Assembly (NCBI GenBank): GCA_002688165.1
Contig: NZCB01000010.1
Location: 5,185-16,182 of the forward strand
From: Candidatus Pacearchaeota archaeon
Lineage (GTDB): Archaea; Nanobdellota; Nanobdellia; Pacearchaeales; GW2011-AR1
Direction of reading: 5' to 3'
DNA: 10,998 nt
The position numbers were made by a program, and so were the translations under genes. The notes below the pieces were generated by a model that searched no databases, was not told the DNA's origin, and saw only the letters and a program-made list of their open reading frames with translations. Shown here piece by piece: positions 7,006 to 10,998 of the stretch; within the stretch, counting starts at the first letter, position 1, and each line of letters starts with the position of its first letter.

Positions 7006-7014
7006 GTTTAAAAG
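7006..7014 (+). promoter_or_regulatory. Putative TATA box for the nucleotidyltransferase gene; decides its start
   Basis: GTTTAAAAG, preceded by a purine-rich GGGAAG that could be the BRE. It is centred about 26 nt upstream of ATG 7036, the spacing seen for other genes here. It touches the alternative GTG at 7015, which would then lie upstream of the transcript. Confidence 0.55.
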
Positions 7015-7035
7015 GTGAAATTGTTAAATTTATTT

Positions 7036-7950
7036 ATGGAATATACAGATAATGATAAAGTAAATTTACTTGAATGGCAATTAAATGATACAAATAGATT
7101 TGAGGAATATAAATTATTTTTAAGTGGAGCTGTTGAATCAAGTAATGAAAGAACTATAAATAATGTTAGATATAGCATGGCTTTAGCAGATTCACATAAT
7201 CAAATTAATGCAGGTGATCAATATATGTTTATTGGAGGCATGGGGGTATTGGGAAATATTGTGAGGCATTTGGGAGAATATTCCGCAGTTAATTGGAGAG
7301 ATTCCCATGATGTGGATATTTTATGTAGGAATAGGGTATATAGTTTTTTGTATGATAATTTTTTTGATAGAACTGAAGTTGCGAGTAAGTCTTTATCTTT
7401 TGGGAATAAATTGTGTTATAGAGGTTCTTCAAAAGATATTGAGGAAAAATTTTTAGATGAAACCAATATGGATGTTTATGTTCCCGGTCCAAATTGTGGC
7501 ATGGATATAATTGTTAATAAAACTATTTTTAAAAATGAGGATTGGAGAAATAGTAAACTTGTAGATTATTTTGGGATTAAAATGAGTGTTGCGAATCCTA
7601 TTACCTTGCTTGAGATGAAGCTTGATGTTGATGAAAATGTTAATCCCCTAAGAAGATCTAAGGATTTATCTGATATTGTTGCACTGTTAGGAGTTATTGA
7701 GAGAGATGGTATTGAGCCTGAAGATATGGTTGGTAAATTAAATGAAGCTCAATTTAGAAGTATTGAAGATATCTTAGATGAATATCCTAAAGTGAAGGTT
7801 CAGAAAAGATTAATTTACGGGGCCAATATATATGAAAAAGCTTTAGATGATATTTACGGGGCCAATAGGTATCTGGATATGAAAAAGCTGATATTAACGC
7901 CAAGTTTAGAATATGTGCAGGAAATTATAAAATTGGGGGAAGAAAAATGA
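7036..7950 (+). CDS. Nucleotidyltransferase-fold protein (AbiEii/MNT-like)
   Basis: 304 residues from ATG 7036; a GTG at 7015 would add seven, but the TATA box abuts it, so the ATG is preferred. Numbering here is from the GTG. IGGMGVLGN (73-81) followed by NWRDSHDVDIL (93-103) matches the nucleotidyltransferase core, a GG turn and then an R-x-S/T-x-D-x-D pattern, giving D99 and D101 as metal ligands. A third acidic residue may be D153 (NMDVY) or D164 (GMDII). NPITLLEMKLDV (194-205) and RRSKDLSDIVALL (213-225) resemble the K...R-x-KD-x2-D segment of AbiEii-type and related proteins, where it helps bind nucleotide. These enzymes transfer nucleotides to RNA, tRNA or proteins; the target here is unknown. 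An imperfect internal duplication lies near the 3' end. The stop overlaps the next gene's start by 4 nt (ATGA), so the two are co-translated. Confidence 0.65.
   Translation: MEYTDNDKVNLLEWQLNDTNRFEEYKLFLSGAVESSNERTINNVRYSMALADSHNQINAGDQYMFIGGMGVLGNIVRHLGEYSAVNWRDSHDVDILCRNRVYSFLYDNFFDRTEVASKSLSFGNKLCYRGSSKDIEEKFLDETNMDVYVPGPNCGMDIIVNKTIFKNEDWRNSKLVDYFGIKMSVANPITLLEMKLDVDENVNPLRRSKDLSDIVALLGVIERDGIEPEDMVGKLNEAQFRSIEDILDEYPKVKVQKRLIYGANIYEKALDDIYGANRYLDMKKLILTPSLEYVQEIIKLGEEK
7813..7889 (+). repeat. Imperfect tandem duplication inside the nucleotidyltransferase gene
   Basis: ATTTACGGGGCCAATA occurs at 7813-7828 and 7852-7867, 39 nt apart and in frame, giving YGAN twice. ATATGAAAAAGCT occurs at 7830-7842 and 7877-7889, 47 nt apart, so the second halves are read in different frames (YEKAL versus DMKKL). 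An 8-nt indel within a duplicated unit explains this. Confidence 0.7.
7935..7940 (+). promoter_or_regulatory. Shine-Dalgarno-like site for the metallophosphoesterase
   Basis: GGGGGA six nt before the ATG at 7947, inside the end of the upstream gene. It is partly complementary to the archaeal 16S tail and fits translation of an internal cistron. Confidence 0.4.
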
Positions 7951-8582
7951 AAATATTAATGGTTTCTGATATTCATTCAGATTATAATGCTGCAATATCT
8001 TCCTATCATTCGGAGAATTCAAAAGATGATCCCTTAGATTATGTTTTGGATTGTGGAGATCATACAGATATTAAAAATTTATTTGAATTTGTGCCACATT
8101 ATTATATAAATGGGAATCATGAACCTGATGAAATATTGGTGCCTGAAGATCAAATGCCATTACCCTATAGGATCTCTCCAGGACAGACAATTGTTTTACC
8201 TTCAAAAAATCATAAAGTTAGAGTTGCCGGGCTAGATGGAAATTATACAGATCCCTCAAAAGATTATGCAGTTACTAATGAGAATATTGAAAAATTAGAA
8301 AGAATTGAAGAAGGAGATTTGGATATATTATTAACTCATGAATCTCCAGTATTAGCTAGAAAGAATCTCCAGTATAAACATATGGCCGAAAAAGTTATTA
8401 GGCAAATAGATAGAATAAAACCAAAATTTGTTTTTTCGGGGCATATGAATAGATTTGATGATACTCTTTTTACACCTGGAGAAATACAAAATATTGTTTT
8501 AGAAGATATGGTTAAAGGTTATGGTGTTTTGCGTGTTGGAGAGGAATATAGGCTAGAAAGAGTCAGATGTAGATTTGGTTAA
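7947..8582 (+). CDS. Calcineurin-like metallophosphoesterase with variant last motif
   Basis: 211-residue cytosolic hydrolase of the metallophosphoesterase superfamily. The metal-binding motifs appear in order: DIH (D8, H10), CGD (D38), GNHE (N57, H58), THES (H131) and GHMN (H166). In most members the last motif is GHxH; here the second histidine is replaced by Asn168, in FSGHMNRF. Five of the usual metal-site ligands remain, so the enzyme could still be active, perhaps with changed metal or substrate preference. Length is close to that of small YfcE/MJ0936-type phosphodiesterases. Its ATG overlaps the nucleotidyltransferase stop (ATGA), so the two proteins are likely made together. A nucleotide-adding fold beside a phosphodiester hydrolase suggests a modify-and-remove pair, but this is inference. 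Confidence 0.85.
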   Translation: MKILMVSDIHSDYNAAISSYHSENSKDDPLDYVLDCGDHTDIKNLFEFVPHYYINGNHEPDEILVPEDQMPLPYRISPGQTIVLPSKNHKVRVAGLDGNYTDPSKDYAVTNENIEKLERIEEGDLDILLTHESPVLARKNLQYKHMAEKVIRQIDRIKPKFVFSGHMNRFDDTLFTPGEIQNIVLEDMVKGYGVLRVGEEYRLERVRCRFG

Positions 8583-8588
8583 TCCTAA

Positions 8589-8598
8589 TATTTATTAA
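8589..8598 (+). promoter_or_regulatory. Putative TATA box for gatE
   Basis: TATTTATTAA, centred about 26 nt upstream of the gatE ATG at 8620, with no Shine-Dalgarno before the ATG. Confidence 0.5.
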
Positions 8599-8619
8599 CC
8601 CTTTTCTTTTATTAAAAAT

Positions 8620-10005
8620 ATGAGTGGAGAAATAAAGGCAGGTTTGGAAATTCATCAGCAATTAGATACTCATAAATTGTTTTGTAATTGTCCTTCAGTA
8701 CTTAGAAAAGATGATGCTGAGTTTGAAGTTAGGAGAAGATTGCATGCGGTGGCTGGAGAAAGTGGGGAGGTTGATATTGCTGCGAAACATGAAGCTAAGC
8801 AAAATAAAGAGTTTATTTATGAGGGTTATGATACAACTTGTTTAGTAGAATTGGATGAAGAACCTCCGCATTTAATAAATGAGGAGGCTTTGATGACTGT
8901 TTTGTATGTGGCGCTATTATTGAATTGCGAAATATTTCCTATTAGCCAGATAATGAGGAAAACTGTGGTAGATGGAAGTAATACTAGTGGATTTCAAAGA
9001 ACCGTGTTAGTTGCTAGAAATGGTTATATTGAAACGGAAAGTGGGAGAGTTAGAATTGATAATATTAGTTTAGAAGAAGATTCTGCAAGATTTATTTCTA
9101 AAGAAGAAAATAAGTTTAGATTGGATAGATTGGGGATTCCATTAATTGAAATTGGTACAGCTCCAGATATCAAGAATCCTGAGCAAGCTAAAGAAGTAGC
9201 ACTTTATATTGGAGATGTTTTGAGGAGTTGTAAGGTTAAAAGGGGAATTGGAACTATAAGGCAAGATGTTAATGTTAGTACTCCTGGACATCCAAGGATT
9301 GAGATTAAAGGTTTTCAGGATGTTAAAATGTTTGTTCCTACAATTGAAAAAGAAGTTAAAAGACAAGTAGGAAATTTAAAGAGTAAAAAAGATTTGATTG
9401 GCCAGGTTAGAAATGCCCTGTCTGATGGCAGTAGCGAATTTATTAGGCCAATGCCTGGAGCTGCAAGAATGTATCCTGAAACTGATTTGCCCCTATTAAG
9501 AATAAGTAAACAAATGATTGATGAGGCTAAAAGAACATTACCTAAGCTGCGAAGTGAATTGAAAGTTGATTTGATTAAAAAAGGATTAAGAGATGATGAA
9601 ATACAGATATTATTAAAGGGAGATAATTTAGATGACTTTAATAATTTATTAAAGATTATTAATGAACCAAGGTTCATCTATAAGGTTCTAATTGAAATTC
9701 CAAAGCAAATTGGTGATTTGGATATGGATATAATTGAAAGTATTGTGTATGCTGTTGATAATGGTAAGTTAGATAAATTAGATGTTAAACAGGTTATGCA
9801 AGAGATTGTAAATGGTAAAAGTTTAGAAGAGGCTTTGATTATTGAAAAAGCGGATATTGGAGATGTTGAAAGTGAAATTATTAAATTAATTAAAGAAAAA
9901 CCGGGATTAAGTGTTGGAGGGTATATGGGATTGATAATGCAGAAGTTTAAAGGGAAGGTTAATGGTAAGGAAGTTAATACAATACTTAATAAACTATTAA
10001 ATTAA
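8620..10005 (+). CDS. gatE: Glu-tRNA(Gln) amidotransferase subunit E, apparently without the GAD domain
   Basis: 461-residue GatB-related subunit that phosphorylates Glu-tRNA(Gln) and amidates it with ammonia from GatD. The cradle domain starts KAGLEIHQQLDTHKLFCNCPS and includes VVDGSNTSGFQRTVL (116-130), ISLEEDSARFI (149-159), LGIPLIEIGTAPDI (171-184) and IRQDVNVS (213-220). GARTYPETD-like AARMYPETDLP is at 281-291, followed by the helical and YqeY-like tail ending in PGLSVGGYMGLIMQKFKGKVNG. Characterised archaeal GatE proteins have about 620 residues and carry an AspRS-like GAD insertion between the IEIKG/QDV region and the ALPDGTTEYMRP segment. Here that join is short (about 252-264), so roughly 140 residues are missing while the frame and both flanks stay intact. 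This points to a domain loss, not a frameshift. The channel gene follows 21 nt later and may share the transcript. Confidence 0.93.
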   Translation: MSGEIKAGLEIHQQLDTHKLFCNCPSVLRKDDAEFEVRRRLHAVAGESGEVDIAAKHEAKQNKEFIYEGYDTTCLVELDEEPPHLINEEALMTVLYVALLLNCEIFPISQIMRKTVVDGSNTSGFQRTVLVARNGYIETESGRVRIDNISLEEDSARFISKEENKFRLDRLGIPLIEIGTAPDIKNPEQAKEVALYIGDVLRSCKVKRGIGTIRQDVNVSTPGHPRIEIKGFQDVKMFVPTIEKEVKRQVGNLKSKKDLIGQVRNALSDGSSEFIRPMPGAARMYPETDLPLLRISKQMIDEAKRTLPKLRSELKVDLIKKGLRDDEIQILLKGDNLDDFNNLLKIINEPRFIYKVLIEIPKQIGDLDMDIIESIVYAVDNGKLDKLDVKQVMQEIVNGKSLEEALIIEKADIGDVESEIIKLIKEKPGLSVGGYMGLIMQKFKGKVNGKEVNTILNKLLN

Positions 10006-10015
10006 TATTATTATA

Positions 10016-10021
10016 GAGGTG
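10016..10021 (+). promoter_or_regulatory. Strong Shine-Dalgarno for the potassium channel gene
   Basis: GAGGTG (within AGAGGTGA) ends 5 nt before the ATG at 10027. It matches the archaeal anti-Shine-Dalgarno fully and is the best such site in the window. Its presence only 21 nt after the gatE stop argues for translation from a shared transcript. Confidence 0.75.
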
Positions 10022-10026
10022 ATATT

Positions 10027-10359
10027 ATGGAAATAAAATGGCATTCAATTATAGTAATTTTTAGTTTTATATTACTATTAGTTGGAGGAACATTTATCTA
10101 TCATAATGTGGAAGGTTGGGGTTATTTAGATTCTACTTATTTTATGGTAATTACTGCTACTACCATAGGCTATGGAGATCTTACACCGCAAACAGATATT
10201 GGAAAAATTACAACTATTTTTTACTCTTTTATTGGAATTGCATTTATGTTTTATATGATAGATAGTATTATACTTTCTTTGATAAGTCGAAGGATTAAAG
10301 ATGATAAAACAAAATCTCCTAGTGATGGGAGAAAATTGAGAAAATTTAAAAAAAGGTAG
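10027..10359 (+). CDS. Two-TM potassium channel pore subunit
   Basis: 110-residue membrane protein of the ion-channel (PF07885, KcsA-like pore) family; four subunits would form one potassium-selective pore. The first membrane segment is about 7-24, the pore helix about 33-45, and the selectivity filter TTIGYGD is at 45-51, followed by LTPQT. The second membrane segment is about 60-86 and contains glycine 70 as a possible gating hinge. The short tail (88-110) is strongly basic and carries no RCK/TrkA-N ligand-binding domain, so no ligand control is evident. It is translated from a full Shine-Dalgarno, unlike the leaderless-looking genes around it, and is probably co-transcribed with gatE. The start is fixed by that site. 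Confidence 0.9.
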   Translation: MEIKWHSIIVIFSFILLLVGGTFIYHNVEGWGYLDSTYFMVITATTIGYGDLTPQTDIGKITTIFYSFIGIAFMFYMIDSIILSLISRRIKDDKTKSPSDGRKLRKFKKR

Positions 10360-10360
10360 C

Positions 10361-10369
10361 TTTATAAAT
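10361..10369 (+). promoter_or_regulatory. Putative TATA box upstream of aspS
   Basis: TTTATAAAT just after the channel stop is the best TATA match in this gap. It would place the transcript start near 10390 and give a leader of about 35 nt before the ATG at 10424. A weaker ATTGTTAAAA near 10398-10407 would instead give a leaderless message. No Shine-Dalgarno favours the longer leader, so the assignment is open. Confidence 0.4.
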
Positions 10370-10423
10370 TTGAATTCTTAGTTTAATAAGTGTTAAGATT
10401 GTTAAAATTTTAAATATTGTAAG

Positions 10424-10998
10424 ATGTTAAGAGACTATAATTTAGGAGAAGTTAATGAAAAACTTGCTGGGAAGAAGGTTAGATTATGTGGATGGATTGA
10501 TACTATAAGAGCGCATGGAAAGGTTGCTTTTTTTGATTTGAGAGATAGATATGGCAAGGTTCAATGTGTAATAGTAAAGAAAAATGATGATTTTGAAAAA
10601 GTTTGTAAATTGAATAGGGAAAGTTGTGTTTGTGTAGAGGGAGAAGTTAATTTGCGGCCAAAAGGAAGTGAGAATAAAGAATTGAGTAGTGGGAAGATTG
10701 AATTGTTTTTGAGTAAGGTAGAAGTATTGAGTGAGAGTCCTGTTTTGCCTTTTGAAATTAATGATAAAATAGAAAATGAAGAGTTAAGATTGAAGTATAG
10801 ATTTTTAGATTTGAGAAGTGATAGGATGCAAAGGAATTTGATTAAAAGGAGTGATACACTTAATGCTATTAGGCAATTTTTTCATAATGAAGGATTTGTT
10901 GAAATTGAAACTCCTATTTTAGCTAAATCAACTCCAGAAGGAGCTAGAGATTATATTGTTCCTAGCAGGAATTTTCCAGGTAATTTTTATGCATTACC
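10424..10998 (+). CDS. aspS: Aspartyl-tRNA synthetase, bacterial-type, N-terminal part (3' end outside window)
   Basis: Class II synthetase that charges tRNA with aspartate; 191 codons lie in the window and the frame is open at the right edge. The N-terminal OB-fold anticodon-binding domain is seen as KVRLCGWIDTIRAHGKVAFF followed by DLRDRYGKVQCVIV (about 18-52). The catalytic domain begins with ELRLKYRFLDLRSDRMQRNL and class II motif 1 in GFVEIETPIL. STPEGARDYIVPSRNFPGNF then FYAL is the bacterial and organellar AspRS pattern; archaeal AspRS has a GGAxxF-type sequence at this place. The bacterial type normally carries a GAD insertion later in the chain, which cannot be checked here. Lateral acquisition from bacteria is the simplest explanation, and base composition matches the neighbours, so it would be an old event. 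AsnRS is unlikely because of the TPEGARD motif. Confidence 0.9.
   Translation, partial: MLRDYNLGEVNEKLAGKKVRLCGWIDTIRAHGKVAFFDLRDRYGKVQCVIVKKNDDFEKVCKLNRESCVCVEGEVNLRPKGSENKELSSGKIELFLSKVEVLSESPVLPFEINDKIENEELRLKYRFLDLRSDRMQRNLIKRSDTLNAIRQFFHNEGFVEIETPILAKSTPEGARDYIVPSRNFPGNFYAL

Noticed and set aside
7015..7035. GTG at 7015 as the start of the nucleotidyltransferase gene
   Set aside because: The TATA-like box 7006-7014 abuts the GTG, while ATG 7036 lies at the spacing seen for other genes. The seven extra residues add no recognisable motif. It stays possible if transcription starts further upstream.
7289..7492. Minus-strand open frame opposite the nucleotidyltransferase gene
   Set aside because: Tyr/His/Lys-rich shadow of the GG...DxD coding region; no start signal.
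7813..7889. The repeat inside the nucleotidyltransferase gene as a CRISPR or mobile-element site
   Set aside because: There are only two units, inside an open coding frame, with unequal spacing and no flanking element genes.
1228..8582. Reading the HD, kinase, nucleotidyltransferase and phosphoesterase genes as one antiviral defence island
   Set aside because: They are in two separate units on opposite strands, interleaved with housekeeping genes, with no transposase, integrase, CRISPR or known defence effector nearby.
9142..9677. Two overlapping minus-strand open frames opposite gatE
   Set aside because: They lie entirely against conserved gatE coding sequence and have the Asn/Phe/Leu-rich composition of mirror frames.
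8620..10005. Short GatE as a frameshifted or truncated pseudogene
   Set aside because: The frame is uninterrupted from cradle to YqeY-like tail, and sequence on both sides of the missing domain is well conserved. A clean in-frame domain loss fits better.

Overview
The window looks like a chromosomal segment of an AT-rich archaeon, most likely of the DPANN type (Woesearchaeota/Pacearchaeota-like). This rests on an archaeal family B DNA polymerase tail, the archaea-only amidotransferase subunits GatD and GatE, an archaeal NOP2/Sun RNA methyltransferase, compact spacing, and TATA-like boxes about 24-27 nt upstream of start codons with no Shine-Dalgarno motif (leaderless transcription). The lineage is inference; no rRNA or other marker is present.

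Layout, left to right. Positions 1-1017 hold the C-terminal third of a family B DNA polymerase. It converges on a minus-strand pair running from 2943 down to 1228, an HD-domain phosphohydrolase followed by an APH-like kinase, with a startless, probably decayed reading frame (1231-1022) behind them. Then on the plus strand come an RNA m5C methyltransferase (3047-4012), a second diverged copy of that gene's 3' end (4071-4115), gatD (4146-5435) and an extended SDR sugar-nucleotide epimerase (5480-6400). A minus-strand DUF1003 membrane protein (6914-6402) converges on the epimerase. It diverges from a nucleotidyltransferase-fold gene (start probably 7036) overlapped by a metallophosphoesterase (7947-8582), with an 18-bp palindrome midway between the two divergent promoters. 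Finally gatE (8620-10005), a two-TM potassium channel subunit (10027-10359) and the start of a bacterial-type aspartyl-tRNA synthetase (10424 to the window end).

How the genes work together: gatD and gatE form the archaeal Glu-tRNA(Gln) amidotransferase, here about 3 kb apart. With aspS and the RNA methyltransferase they give the window a translation/tRNA theme. The HD+kinase and nucleotidyltransferase+phosphoesterase pairs are of unknown role; each joins a nucleotide- or phosphate-transferring fold with a hydrolase.

The most unusual points are a GatE that apparently lacks the GAD insertion domain, a bacterial-type AspRS in an archaeon, the duplicated methyltransferase tail, and the nucleotidyltransferase-phosphoesterase pair with its palindromic operator candidate. 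I found no CRISPR array, insertion sequence, tRNA or rRNA. No stretch longer than about 220 bases lacks a coding call.
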